Shown here: positions 51,146 through 60,130 of the stretch, one piece after another
Layout: each line of letters begins with the position of its first letter
How positions within the stretch are numbered: the first letter of the stretch is position 1
Source: Rhodobacteraceae bacterium LNNU 3342
GTDB taxonomy: Bacteria; Pseudomonadota; Alphaproteobacteria; Rhodobacterales; Rhodobacteraceae
Assembly (NCBI GenBank): GCA_008711135.1
Contig: VUAW01000003.1
Span: 62,001 to 126,000, forward strand
Direction of reading: 5' to 3'
Length of the DNA: 64,000 nucleotides
The notes under the pieces: generated by a model
Told to the model about the DNA's origin: nothing
What the model saw: the letters and a program-made list of their open reading frames with translations, nothing else
Databases searched by the model: none
Position numbers and translations under genes: made by a program

Positions 51146-52390
51146 TCAATGGGCTTCCACAAATTTCGCTGCCCTGCAGCGCATAATCCTCTCCTCCTCT
51201 GCTGCAGTGCGGCGTGAAAAGCGGCAGAACTGCAAGAGCGGCCCTTGCCGATCTGAACGCCCCAGCAGGCCGCCGCGCTGTTCCCACAGCCCATCTTCGG
51301 TAAACCTGATTCGGTGATAGGCCGGCCCGGGCGACAGCAGTAGCAGCGTCGTGACCGCGCCAGCATCCCGCGCCCTCCGGGCCTTCTCGCGCAGCAGCGT
51401 GGCGCGCCAGCTTGGTCCGGCCACCAGGCGGCATGGGCGCGGACCTGTTCCCGGCAGGGTAAGGAACGGCCTAGAGGCCTCGCCCAGCGGAACCGGCGGA
51501 ACCAGTGGCCGCGCAAGGCCCTCGGCAAGCCCCGCCTCCAGCGTCTGCATCAACCGGCAAACGTCCCGCGGCTCGATCGCGCCGGTGATCATGTGCCGCA
51601 CCAGCCGCGCCCGCTGTTCGCGCCGCAGGTCGGTCAGCGCCCGCGCATGATCATGCAGCGGCGCGTGCTTGCGCAGGAAGACAGCCGTGCTTGCCCCGAT
51701 GTCGAAAAGCGTGCGCGGAACGCGATCCGCGCGCCGCTGGCCGCTGGGGGCCGTGCCGTGATGCACCTCGGCCAGCGGAACAATGGCGGTCACGTGGCCA
51801 GCCTCGGCCAGACGCAAGTTCACATCGGTTTCGTCCAGGTAAAAGGCAAAGCTAGGATCGAACCCACCCATGTCGGCAAGGATGCTGCGGCGGAAGGCGC
51901 AGTTCGTGCCCTCAGTCTTGATGGCGCGCCCCGGCGCCCCGCGATGCAGAGAGACTTCATTTGGCACCGAAAGCGGCGCTTGTGCCCCAAGACGATCCAC
52001 CACCCGCGCCCGCCATTGGTAAGAAATTCCGTTGCGCCCCCGCACAAAGCCGCCAGCGGCAGCCACTGCCCCATCCACGAAAGGCGCGGTCAGGCGTGAA
52101 AGCCAGATCGGCTCGGCCACGGCATCATCATCGATAAAGGCCACGACTTCGGCAGCGGCAAGCGTCAGGCCAAGGTTCCGCGCCTCGGAAATGTTGGGAC
52201 GATCAAAGCCGCAGGTTTTAACCTGCAGCCCAAGATCCGCGACCTGCGCCAGCCCTTCCGGACAGGCAACCACCACGACCTCGAATTCGGGATGGTCCTG
52301 CTGTTGCAGCGCTAACAGGCACAAGCGCAGGTGACGCGGCCGCCCCCGGCTGACGACGATGACGCTTGCCCGAGGGGGCGCCGGTGTCAT
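51146..52390 (-). CDS. family 2 glycosyltransferase
   Basis: A 414-aa protein. The GT-A domain starts ASVIVVSRGRPRHLRLCLLAL, has NISEARNLGLTLAAAEVVAFIDDDAV (the DDD metal site) and continues with FRRSILADMGGFDPSFAFYLDETDVNLRL, a catalytic-base region of GT2 enzymes. The final 150 residues are not assigned. It overlaps kdsB by ATGA, so its product is made with CMP-Kdo synthetase and CysQ. Because of that, a role in a Kdo-containing glycan is plausible. Confidence 0.8.
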   Translation of the reverse strand: MTPAPPRASVIVVSRGRPRHLRLCLLALQQQDHPEFEVVVVACPEGLAQVADLGLQVKTCGFDRPNISEARNLGLTLAAAEVVAFIDDDAVAEPIWLSRLTAPFVDGAVAAAGGFVRGRNGISYQWRARVVDRLGAQAPLSVPNEVSLHRGAPGRAIKTEGTNCAFRRSILADMGGFDPSFAFYLDETDVNLRLAEAGHVTAIVPLAEVHHGTAPSGQRRADRVPRTLFDIGASTAVFLRKHAPLHDHARALTDLRREQRARLVRHMITGAIEPRDVCRLMQTLEAGLAEGLARPLVPPVPLGEASRPFLTLPGTGPRPCRLVAGPSWRATLLREKARRARDAGAVTTLLLLSPGPAYHRIRFTEDGLWEQRGGLLGRSDRQGPLLQFCRFSRRTAAEEERIMRCRAAKFVEAH

Positions 52391-53187
52391 TTCATGCCCA
52401 TCTCAGCCATCATCGCCTCGATTCGCGGCACGTCCTCGGGGTTGTTCAACTCCCAGAACTGGCGACTGCGCGCTTCGACCTCGACGCAGGCGACGGCACG
52501 ACCATTTTCAAGGAAACGAAGCTGCTCCAACCCCTCCAGTTGTTCAAGCGGCCCGACCGACCAGGACGGATAGGCCGCGAGCGCAGCGGGGCGATAGGCA
52601 TAGACGCCGACATGATGAAAGACCGGCGTTTCTGCCTCGTCCGCATAGTCCTTGCCTGTGTAGGGAATCACTTCCTTGGAGAAGTAGAGCCCTCGCCCGC
52701 CCGCACCAAAAACAGCCGTGGTTCCTCCGACCCGCCCGGCGCGCCGGTCCGCGATCAGCCCGTTCAGCGCGCGCCCGTCACAACGAAGTACGGGGGTCGC
52801 GATTTCAACACTCGGATCGGCCTGAAGCGCCGCAATCAGCGCCTCGACGAACCAAGGCGGGGTCAGCGGCGCGTCACCTTGCAGGTTCACGACGATCTCG
52901 TACCCGCCGCCCAGCGCGGCATGAGCCTCGGCGCAGCGCTCCGTCCCATTGGCACAGGCGACCGAGGTCATCACGACCTCGGCGCCAAAGCCTTCGCAGG
53001 CGGTGCGGATACGATCGTCATCAGTGGCGACAACGACCCGATCCGCGCCCTGAACCTGCCGCGCGGCCGCCCACGACCGCTCGATCAGGCTGCGCGAGAC
53101 GCCATCCGCCCCCCGCAACGTGGCCAGCGGCTTGCCCGGATAGCGCGAAGATGCGTATCGCGCAGGGATGACGATCAGTACCGGCAT
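52387..53187 (-). CDS. kdsB: KdsB, CMP-Kdo synthetase
   Basis: Activates Kdo with CTP. The 266-aa protein begins LIVIPARYASSRYPGKPLA, the nucleotide loop of the family. VVATDDDRI, VVNLQGDAPLTPPW and the metal/sugar region VFHHVGVYAYRPAAL are typical of KdsB/KpsU. It overlaps cysQ by 1 base and the GT2 gene by 4. Being inside a glycan cluster it could be a capsule-specific KpsU, but no other copy is in the window. Confidence 0.93.
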   Translation of the reverse strand: MPVLIVIPARYASSRYPGKPLATLRGADGVSRSLIERSWAAARQVQGADRVVVATDDDRIRTACEGFGAEVVMTSVACANGTERCAEAHAALGGGYEIVVNLQGDAPLTPPWFVEALIAALQADPSVEIATPVLRCDGRALNGLIADRRAGRVGGTTAVFGAGGRGLYFSKEVIPYTGKDYADEAETPVFHHVGVYAYRPAALAAYPSWSVGPLEQLEGLEQLRFLENGRAVACVEVEARSRQFWELNNPEDVPRIEAMMAEMGMK

Positions 53188-53984
53188 CAGGCCTCTTTCA
53201 GCTCCACTCCGGGGGCATAGGCGATGAAGAACGGATTTTCATAGCCCGGCTTGCCATAGGTCAGCGGCGTGTGATCGTCGAATCGCACGACCTTGCCGCC
53301 CGCGCCCAGCAGAACGGCCTGCCCCGCCGCCGTATCCCACTCCATCGTGCGGCCAAGGCGCGGATAAAGATCGGCCTCGCCCGTCGCCACAAGGCAGAAC
53401 TTGAGCGACGATCCAGCGCTGGTCATGTCGCGGACGCCGTACTTGCCAATATAGGCGTCCGTTGCCGCGTCCCGGTGCGATTTGGAGGCCACCACCATCA
53501 GCGCGGCATTATCGGGTGTGGAAACCGACAGCGGACGGGTGCTGCCTGCTGCTGCGATGTCGAACGGTCCTTCTTCCTCGACCGTGCGGCCTTCGGCGTC
53601 GGTATAGAAGAGCCGGCCCTTGGCCGGAGCATAGACGACGCCACGCAGCGGCACGCCATCCTCGACATAAGCGATGTTGACCGTGAAATCTCCGCGACGC
53701 TGCACGAATTCCTTGGTGCCATCCAGCGGATCGACAATGATGAACCGGTCGGCCCCCTTGGCGTGTGATGCCGCCTGTTCCTCGGTCACGACGAGGATGT
53801 CGGGGAAGGCCTGCGCCAACCCTTCGGAGATCAGCGCATCGGCAGCCTCGTCAGCCTCAGTCACCGGGCTTGCATCGGATTTGGCGCGCACTTCGAAATC
53901 CTCGGCGCCATAAATGGCCATGATCCTATCGCCCGCCTGAAGCGCAAGGGTACGAAAACAATCAACAAGGCGTTGGTAATCCAT
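53187..53984 (-). CDS. cysQ: CysQ, 3'(2'),5'-bisphosphate nucleotidase
   Basis: A 265-aa Mg-dependent phosphatase of the inositol monophosphatase fold. The metal and catalytic motifs are VTEEQA, VDPLDGTKEFVQRRGDFTVN and the C-terminal EWDTAAGQAVLLGAGG. CysQ hydrolyses 3'-phosphoadenosine 5'-phosphate, the by-product of PAPS-dependent reactions. Start at 53984 (MDYQRLVDCFR). It heads the run cysQ-kdsB-GT2 and is divergent from the export permease gene. Its presence suits the sulfotransferase at 44630. Confidence 0.92.
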   Translation of the reverse strand: MDYQRLVDCFRTLALQAGDRIMAIYGAEDFEVRAKSDASPVTEADEAADALISEGLAQAFPDILVVTEEQAASHAKGADRFIIVDPLDGTKEFVQRRGDFTVNIAYVEDGVPLRGVVYAPAKGRLFYTDAEGRTVEEEGPFDIAAAGSTRPLSVSTPDNAALMVVASKSHRDAATDAYIGKYGVRDMTSAGSSLKFCLVATGEADLYPRLGRTMEWDTAAGQAVLLGAGGKVVRFDDHTPLTYGKPGYENPFFIAYAPGVELKEA

Positions 53985-54106
53985 GGTCTCTCCTGAAAAT
54001 GAACACATCTGCGGGGATGCGTTGAACAATGCGGCCGTTCCTTTTATCATCGCTGCACCGCGGCTGGGCAAGATGCCCGTGCAAAATCGCCTGAACAGGG
54101 GCATCC

Positions 54107-54928
54107 ATGTTTCAACGCCGAAGACCGAAGACCCGCTTCGCCTCTGGCCTTGCGCTGATAGAGCTGATCTATCACGCAACGGTGCGCCATATCCGCAAGT
54201 CGCATGGCAACGCGGTCGTCGGCCTTCTGATGAACATCTTGCAAAGCCTGATGCTGGTGATCGTGTTCTACATCATGTTCACGGTCATAGGACTGCGCGG
54301 CAATGCAGTACGCGGGGACTTCATTCTCTACATCCTGTCAGGGATCTTCCTGTTCATCACCCACAACAAGGCGATTTCTGCAGTGATGGGGGCCGAGGGG
54401 CCGACTTCGGCAATGATGCAGCATGCGCCGATGAACACGATCGTTGCGGTGGCCTCGGCGGCACTCGGGGCGCTCTATATCCAGGTGCTGTCCTTGGCGG
54501 TGATCCTGTTCCTCTATGACGTGATCGTCACGAAGGTAGAGGTGTATCAGCCGGCAGCAGCCTTCGGCATGGTGCTGCTGTCGTGGCTGTCAGGCTGCGC
54601 AATCGGGATGCTTTTTCTGGCGGCGAGGCCGTGGTTCCCCAGCGCGACTGGAATCATCTCGCAGTTTTATATCCGCGCGAACATGATCGCCTCGGGCAAG
54701 ATGTTCCTGGCGAATACCATGCCAGGCTACATCATCGCGATGTTTTCCTGGAACCCGCTCTTTCACACGATTGACCAGGCGCGGGGCTTTACCTTCATCA
54801 ATTACAATCCCCACTACTCGTCAGTGCTTTATCCGATCTATGTCTCGCTCACCTGCCTGGTGATCGGATTGATGGGCGAATTCTTCACCCGGCAGCGCGC
54901 CTCGCTCAGCTGGACGGCAGGCAAGTAG
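54107..54928 (+). CDS. KpsM-like polysaccharide export ABC permease
   Basis: A 273-aa inner-membrane protein with about six helices. Helix-rich segments such as LMLVIVFYIMFTVIG, FILYILSGIFLFITHNKAI and VIGLMGEFFTRQRASLSW follow the ABC-2 family of capsule/O-antigen exporters (KpsM, Wzm). No ATPase (KpsT) gene is adjacent; the next gene is on the other strand, so the partner must be elsewhere. It is divergent from cysQ. A tight hairpin follows its stop. Confidence 0.82.
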   Translation: MFQRRRPKTRFASGLALIELIYHATVRHIRKSHGNAVVGLLMNILQSLMLVIVFYIMFTVIGLRGNAVRGDFILYILSGIFLFITHNKAISAVMGAEGPTSAMMQHAPMNTIVAVASAALGALYIQVLSLAVILFLYDVIVTKVEVYQPAAAFGMVLLSWLSGCAIGMLFLAARPWFPSATGIISQFYIRANMIASGKMFLANTMPGYIIAMFSWNPLFHTIDQARGFTFINYNPHYSSVLYPIYVSLTCLVIGLMGEFFTRQRASLSWTAGK

Positions 54929-54945
54929 GGCGCCCGAAGGCGCCC
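54928..54945. terminator. hairpin GGGCGCC-CGAA-GGCGCCC
   Basis: A 7-bp perfect stem with a CGAA tetraloop starting at the last base of the permease stop and ending 6 bases before the stop of the opposing gene; probably a shared terminator-like hairpin. No T-tract. Confidence 0.6.
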
Positions 54946-54951
54946 AATTGG

Positions 54952-56073
54952 CTAGACAGGATAGCGCAGCACGGCCGCCAGCGGCGCCTCTCGGGGTATC
55001 TCATTGCGGCGCACGCCCAGGACCTTGCCGCCGGTCGTCAGGACGCGCCCGGCGATTTCGTCCACCACGCCATAGCTCAGTGCGTTGGGGTCCCGGTCAA
55101 AGGTCACCGCGCCGCTGTCTTCGTCAACCAGGCCCAGCACCGCGTCGTCGATATCCACCAGCAACGTATCCACCGCGCCGAAGGTCGCGGCACGGCCGGC
55201 ATGCGCCACGTCGGTAGTGGCCCGGCCGTCGCTCTCGCGGGCAGAGAACCTCTCGTGGAAGGCCTTGATCGTGTCGCGGTGCAGCGCGTCCAGAATGGGA
55301 CGGGCAGCTTCGGCCAGTGCAGCGGGGGTGGTCTGCACCGGGCTCATCTCGATCATCTGGTCGGCCAAGTGGGCATAGCTGTTCACCGACCGGTAGATCG
55401 ACCGCAGCGGCTCTGTCGCGGCCAGGATCAGCGGCTCGGTCCGGCCGCTCAGCAAGGGACGGAGGGCTGCGTCCACCTTGCGGCTGAAGTTCCGAAGCAG
55501 GATCTTCTGCCCTTCGTCCGCGTGGATCCGCCCGGAGGCAGAACGGGAGTTCACGCTTGCCGTGTGATTCGCGTCCGCCGCGGTCTTGGGCATGTTGGCG
55601 ACCCGGACCTCCCTCGCGGGCAGATCACCCGTCACCTCGATCAGCCGCACCTCGTTTTCCGCCAAGGCCAGGACAAAGGCATGCTGTGGCACCGAAACCG
55701 CTCGCAAGAGCGGTTTGAGGTGGAAGCGATCGGACACCTGCACCATCTCCGTCAGGCGGTTGGGCAGTCGGTAAGTGTGAAGCTGTTCCGGCGTCACGAA
55801 GACCGCAAGGCTGTTGGCCTGATGGAACCAGAAATCGTCGTCATCCCGGAGGTCGGCGATCTGCTCGCTGATCGGCCAGATCAGCCGCTTGTTCACGCCG
55901 GCAGCCTCGAGCTGGCGCTGCGCCTCTTCGACAAGATGGCCAAGCTGGATGCGCGAGGGCTCGATGTTCTGCGTTTCCGGAGTCGTGTGCAGATAGATCG
56001 AGGCGCTCGCCTCATGGCGGGCGGTCACCAGGCGCTGCAGTTCCGGCTGTGTCGGGATGTCGACGTAAAGCAT
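54952..56073 (-). CDS. baeRF-type (release factor/Pelota-like) protein
   Basis: A 373-aa soluble protein of the bacterial archaeo-eukaryotic release factor group. Supporting runs are SIYLHTTPETQNIEPSRIQL, DDDDFWFHQANSLAVFVTPE, FVLALAENEVRLIEVTGDLP, PLILAATEPLRSIYRSV and DEIAGRVLTTGGKVLGVRRNEIP, which follow the three-domain plan. These proteins are thought to act on ribosomes or peptidyl-tRNA, but few are studied. No GGQ motif is seen. It faces the KpsM-like gene, with alkB upstream on the same strand. Confidence 0.7.
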   Translation of the reverse strand: MLYVDIPTQPELQRLVTARHEASASIYLHTTPETQNIEPSRIQLGHLVEEAQRQLEAAGVNKRLIWPISEQIADLRDDDDFWFHQANSLAVFVTPEQLHTYRLPNRLTEMVQVSDRFHLKPLLRAVSVPQHAFVLALAENEVRLIEVTGDLPAREVRVANMPKTAADANHTASVNSRSASGRIHADEGQKILLRNFSRKVDAALRPLLSGRTEPLILAATEPLRSIYRSVNSYAHLADQMIEMSPVQTTPAALAEAARPILDALHRDTIKAFHERFSARESDGRATTDVAHAGRAATFGAVDTLLVDIDDAVLGLVDEDSGAVTFDRDPNALSYGVVDEIAGRVLTTGGKVLGVRRNEIPREAPLAAVLRYPV

Positions 56074-56132
56074 GTAGTCTCCTTCCGAATTCCTTTGGGG
56101 TGAACGCCACAGCCTAGGGGGGGTTCCGATGT

Positions 56133-56768
56133 TCAGGTGACGACCCGGAGCGTCAGATTGACCCGACCACCCTGCGGCAGCAGGCTGGAGGACCGAAAGC
56201 GAATGCGGTCAACCCCATGGTAGGCCAGCCGCGCCGCCCCACCCAGAACGACCACATCGCCAGAGCAAAGCCAGAGGCTGCCGGTCGGGCCGCCCCGTTT
56301 TACCCCGCCCACGCGGAACAGCCCTTCGTCCCCTAGCGAGATCGAGACGACGGGCCAGTTGAAATCAACCTCGTCACGGTCTTGGTGCAAGCCCATCCGC
56401 GCGCCTTCGCCGTAGTAGTTGACCAGCAGGCATTCGGGATCGCGTCCGCCGGGGACAAGAGCATGCCAGACCGCCAGCACCGCCTCGGGAATCGGGGGCC
56501 ATGGACGGCCATCGGGCTGCGTCCGCGCATAGCCTTGCCAGCGGTGCCGAGATACCCAGCCGAACCGCCCGGCAGAGGTCATGCGCACCGACATCTGCCG
56601 CCCGCCGGGCGTTATGGGGGCCATGAAGGGCGCCGCGCGGGCTATGACACGTAGATCCTCCAGCAGCGCAACCTGCGAATCCGGCGGAATAAACCCGGGC
56701 CGGATGGTTGCGCCACGCAGGTCCAGGACCGGTGCCGCAGCTTGCCCAGCACTCTCGGCATTTTTCAT
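56133..56768 (-). CDS. alkB: AlkB-type 2-oxoglutarate/Fe(II) DNA repair dioxygenase
   Basis: Removes methyl groups from 1-methyladenine and 3-methylcytosine. The 211-aa protein has RPGFIPPDSQ at the start, VNYYGEGARMGLHQDRDE (the HxD iron ligands), VVSISLGDEGLFRVGG, and the third iron His in LAYHGVDRIRF with the 2-oxoglutarate Arg further on. ATG 56768 has GGAGATG upstream. It is divergent from dnaK; its start lies 33 bases from the heat-shock promoter. Confidence 0.92.
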   Translation of the reverse strand: MKNAESAGQAAAPVLDLRGATIRPGFIPPDSQVALLEDLRVIARAAPFMAPITPGGRQMSVRMTSAGRFGWVSRHRWQGYARTQPDGRPWPPIPEAVLAVWHALVPGGRDPECLLVNYYGEGARMGLHQDRDEVDFNWPVVSISLGDEGLFRVGGVKRGGPTGSLWLCSGDVVVLGGAARLAYHGVDRIRFRSSSLLPQGGRVNLTLRVVT

Positions 56769-56800
56769 GGAACATCTCCGAAAATCACGGGCGCGTGACG

Positions 56801-56830
56801 CTTGCAGCCCCTTTTCCCCCTGCCTATATA
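56801..56830 (+). promoter_or_regulatory. RpoH (sigma-32) promoter of dnaK
   Basis: CTTG at 56801, 18 bases, then CCTATATA at 56823-56830. This fits the alphaproteobacterial RpoH consensus CTTG-N17/18-CYTATNT. It lies 117 bases before the dnaK start, so heat-shock control is expected. Confidence 0.7.
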
Positions 56831-56946
56831 CGCCCTGAAGCCGGATTGGGGCACACCCTGCCGGTCTGACAGGAATGGGATCGGAGGGCAGAAGCCGCAA
56901 CTCGGGTCTGCCAGCCACTTAATCGCCGAAAGAAGAGGTACATATC

Positions 56947-58857
56947 ATGGCCAAAGTCATCGGGATCGACCTCGGGACGACGAACTCTTGCGTTGCCATC
57001 ATGGACGGGGCGCAACCGCGCGTCATCGAGAACTCGGAAGGGGCGCGGACCACGCCCTCGATCGTTGCCTTCACGGAAAACGAGCGTCTTGTCGGCCAGC
57101 CGGCCAAGCGCCAGGCAGTCACCAACCCCACCAACACGATCTTTGCGGTCAAGCGTCTCATCGGTCGCCGGTTTGACGACGCGGATCTTGCGAAGGACAA
57201 GAAGAACACCCCCTATGCCGTGGTCAACGGCGGCAACGGCGATGCATGGGTCGAAGTGCGCGGCGAAAAATATTCGCCTAGCCAGATCTCGGCCTTCATC
57301 CTGCAGAAGATGAAGGAAACCGCCGAAAGCTATCTGGGCGAGCCCGTCACCCAAGCCGTCATCACGGTTCCCGCATACTTCAACGACGCCCAGCGCCAGG
57401 CGACCAAGGACGCCGGGAAGATCGCGGGCCTTGAAGTGCTGCGCATCATCAACGAGCCGACGGCCGCCGCGCTGGCCTACGGGCTCGACAAGAAGGAAAC
57501 CCGCACGATCGCGGTCTATGACCTTGGCGGCGGCACCTTCGACATCACCATCCTGGAAATCGACGACGGCCTGTTCGAGGTGAAGTCCACCAACGGCGAC
57601 ACCTTCCTGGGCGGCGAAGACTTCGACATGCGTATCGTCAGCTACCTGGCGGACGAGTTCAAGAAAGAGCATGGCGTTGACCTGACGCTCGACAAGATGG
57701 CGCTGCAGCGGCTGAAAGAGGCTGCCGAGAAAGCCAAGATCGAGCTGTCGTCCAGCCAGCAGACCGAGATCAACCAGCCGTTCATCTCGATGGACAAGAA
57801 CACCGGGCAGCCGCTGCACATGGTCATGAAACTGACCCGTGCCAAGCTGGAAAGCCTTGTGTCCGACCTGATCAAGCGCTCGATGAAACCTTGTGAAGCC
57901 GCGCTGAAGGATGCCGGTCTTTCCAAGGGCGACATCGACGAGGTCGTTCTGGTGGGCGGTATGACCCGGATGCCGAAGGTCATCGAAGAGGTGACCAAGT
58001 TCTTCGGCAAGGAGCCGCACAAGGGCGTGAACCCCGATGAGGTGGTTGCGCTGGGTGCTGCGATCCAGGCCGGCGTGCTGCAGGGCGACGTCAAGGACGT
58101 GGTTCTGCTTGACGTGACCCCGCTGTCGCTGGGCATCGAGACGCTGGGCGGCGTGTTCACCCGGCTGATCGACCGCAACACCACGATTCCGACCAAGAAG
58201 TCTCAGGTCTTCTCGACTGCCGAGGACAACCAGAACGCGGTGACGATCCGGGTGTTCCAAGGTGAGCGGGAGATGGCGGCCGACAACAAGCTGCTTGGAC
58301 AGTTCAACCTCGAGGACATTCCGCCGGCCCCCCGCGGGATGCCGCAGATCGAGGTGACCTTCGACATCGACGCCAACGGCATCGTGTCGGTTTCGGCCAA
58401 GGACAAAGGCACCGGCAAGACGCAGAACATCACCATCCAGGCATCCGGCGGCCTGTCGGACGAGGATATCGAGAAGATGGTCCGCGACGCCGAAGCCAAC
58501 GCCGAGGCCGACAAGCAGCGCCGCGAACTGGTGGAAACCCGCAACCAGGCTGAAAGCCTGATCCACTCGACCCGCAAGTCGATCGAGGAGCATGGCAGCA
58601 AGGTCGATCCTTCGACGGTCGAGGCGATCGAACTGGCCATTGGCGCGCTGGAGGAAACCCTTGAGAAGGAAGACGCCGGCAAGATCAAAGGCGCCATCCA
58701 GAACCTGACCGAGGCCTCGATGCGCCTTGGCGAGGCGATCTACAAGGCCCAGCAGGAAGCCGGCGACACGAGCGATGAGGACGCGCCCCGCAGCGTGGAC
58801 GAAGACATCGTCGATGCCGACTTCGAGGATCTCGGCGAAGACAAGAAACGTTCGTGA
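56947..58857 (+). CDS. dnaK: DnaK, Hsp70 chaperone
   Basis: A 636-aa ATP-dependent chaperone. The nucleotide-binding domain begins [18 protein letters not shown], with [15 protein letters not shown] and [16 protein letters not shown]. The linker [14 protein letters not shown] leads to the substrate-binding domain, and the C-terminus ends in acidic residues. GAAGAGG precedes the ATG. The promoter upstream is RpoH-like. It works with DnaJ (58931) and GrpE, which is not in the window. Confidence 0.98.
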   Translation: MAKVIGIDLGTTNSCVAIMDGAQPRVIENSEGARTTPSIVAFTENERLVGQPAKRQAVTNPTNTIFAVKRLIGRRFDDADLAKDKKNTPYAVVNGGNGDAWVEVRGEKYSPSQISAFILQKMKETAESYLGEPVTQAVITVPAYFNDAQRQATKDAGKIAGLEVLRIINEPTAAALAYGLDKKETRTIAVYDLGGGTFDITILEIDDGLFEVKSTNGDTFLGGEDFDMRIVSYLADEFKKEHGVDLTLDKMALQRLKEAAEKAKIELSSSQQTEINQPFISMDKNTGQPLHMVMKLTRAKLESLVSDLIKRSMKPCEAALKDAGLSKGDIDEVVLVGGMTRMPKVIEEVTKFFGKEPHKGVNPDEVVALGAAIQAGVLQGDVKDVVLLDVTPLSLGIETLGGVFTRLIDRNTTIPTKKSQVFSTAEDNQNAVTIRVFQGEREMAADNKLLGQFNLEDIPPAPRGMPQIEVTFDIDANGIVSVSAKDKGTGKTQNITIQASGGLSDEDIEKMVRDAEANAEADKQRRELVETRNQAESLIHSTRKSIEEHGSKVDPSTVEAIELAIGALEETLEKEDAGKIKGAIQNLTEASMRLGEAIYKAQQEAGDTSDEDAPRSVDEDIVDADFEDLGEDKKRS

Positions 58858-58878
58858 GGACGGAGTGAAACGGTGGGG

Positions 58879-58903
58879 GCCGGCCTGACGATGACAGGCC
58901 GGC
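58879..58903 (+). other. stem-loop between dnaK and dnaJ
   Basis: GCCGGCCTG-N7-CAGGCCGGC is a perfect 9-bp stem, 22 bases after the dnaK stop, with no T-tract. It probably lowers transcription into dnaJ or protects the dnaK mRNA end, keeping DnaK in excess of DnaJ. Confidence 0.65.
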
Positions 58904-58930
58904 TCCTGCGTTCCGGGGGAAGGGCCATCC

Positions 58931-60088
58931 ATGGCAAAACGAGATTTCTACGAAGTCCTTGGGGTGTCGCGTGGCGCCTCTGCCGAGGACATCAAGAAGG
59001 CTTATCGCCAGAAGGCGAAAGAGTTTCACCCCGACCGAAACGCCGACAACCCCAATGCCGAGGCCCAGTTCAAGGAAGTGAACGAGGCCTACGACGTCCT
59101 GAAGGACGCAGAGCGCAAGGCGGCCTATGACCGCTTTGGCCATGCGGCCTTTGATGGCGGCATGGGCGGCATGAACGGGGCCCGGCGCGGGGCCTATGCG
59201 CAGGATCAGGGCGATTTCGCCTCTGCGTTCTCGGACGTGTTCGAGGATTTGTTCGGCGACTTCATGGGCGGGCAGCGCCCCGGCGGTGGGCGGCAACGTG
59301 CGGCGCGGGGATCCGACCTGCGTTACAACATGCGCGTGACGCTGGAAGAAGCGCATTCGGGGGCGCACAAGACGATCACGGTGCCGACATCGGCCGCCTG
59401 CGATGCCTGTAACGGTTCAGGCGCCGAGGGCGGAGCCGAGCCTGTCACCTGCCCCACCTGTTCGGGCATGGGAAAGGTGCGGGCGCAGCAGGGCTTCTTC
59501 ACGGTCGAGCGGAGCTGCCCCACCTGTGGCGGCCTTGGTCAGATCATCAAGAACCCGTGCAAGGCCTGTGGTGGCGCTGGCCGCGTGGAGAAGGAAAAGT
59601 CGCTCTCGGTCAACATCCCAGCAGGCGTGGAAACCGGCACCCGCATCCGCCTGACGGGCGAGGGCGAGGCTGGCTTGCGCGGCGGTCCCGCGGGCGATCT
59701 TTATATCTTCATCGACGTGCGCCAGCACCCGCTCTTCCAGCGCGACGGCATGAACCTTTACTGCCGCGTGCCCGTCAGCATGATCACGGCTGCGCTGGGT
59801 GGCGACATCGAGGTTCCGACGATCGATGGCGGCCGCAGTCGGGTCAAGGTGCCGGCGGGTAGCCAGTCCGGGCGGCAGATGCGCCTGCGCGGCAAGGGCA
59901 TGCCCGCCCTGCGCGGTGCCGGCCATGGCGACATGCTGATCGAGTTGGCGGTTGAAACGCCAGTAAATCTTACCTCGCGCCAGAAAGAACTGCTGCGTGA
60001 GTTCGAGAAGCTGAGCGAGGACAATAATCCCGAAGGCTCCAGCTTCTTTTCGAAGGTCAAGAGCTTCTGGGACGGAATGAAAGGCTAA
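58931..60088 (+). CDS. dnaJ: DnaJ, Hsp40 co-chaperone
   Basis: A 385-aa protein. J domain residues about 5-70 include the HPD motif ([13 protein letters not shown]). A Gly/Phe-rich stretch ([10 protein letters not shown]) follows, then four CxxCxGxG zinc repeats ([32 protein letters not shown]), and the C-terminal substrate domain. It stimulates DnaK's ATPase. The 73-base gap after dnaK holds a hairpin. Confidence 0.97.
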   Translation: MAKRDFYEVLGVSRGASAEDIKKAYRQKAKEFHPDRNADNPNAEAQFKEVNEAYDVLKDAERKAAYDRFGHAAFDGGMGGMNGARRGAYAQDQGDFASAFSDVFEDLFGDFMGGQRPGGGRQRAARGSDLRYNMRVTLEEAHSGAHKTITVPTSAACDACNGSGAEGGAEPVTCPTCSGMGKVRAQQGFFTVERSCPTCGGLGQIIKNPCKACGGAGRVEKEKSLSVNIPAGVETGTRIRLTGEGEAGLRGGPAGDLYIFIDVRQHPLFQRDGMNLYCRVPVSMITAALGGDIEVPTIDGGRSRVKVPAGSQSGRQMRLRGKGMPALRGAGHGDMLIELAVETPVNLTSRQKELLREFEKLSEDNNPEGSSFFSKVKSFWDGMKG

Positions 60089-60091
60089 GGC

Positions 60092-60106
60092 TTAACCGTT
60101 CCTTTA
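60092..60106. promoter_or_regulatory. near-CtrA box TTAA-N7-TTTA before radC
   Basis: TTAACCGTTCCTTTA differs by one base from TTAA-N7-TTAA and is followed by CC. It lies 25 bases before the radC ATG, in the short gap after dnaJ. Its resemblance to the perfect box at 12735 (both have N7 ending GTTTCC or GTTCC) suggests a common regulator. Confidence 0.4.
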
Positions 60107-60130
60107 CCGTCTTTTGGGATGGGTAAGGGC

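Noticed and set aside
56824-58932. A 702-codon open frame antisense to dnaK
   Set aside because: Same cause; dnaK on the plus strand explains the region completely.
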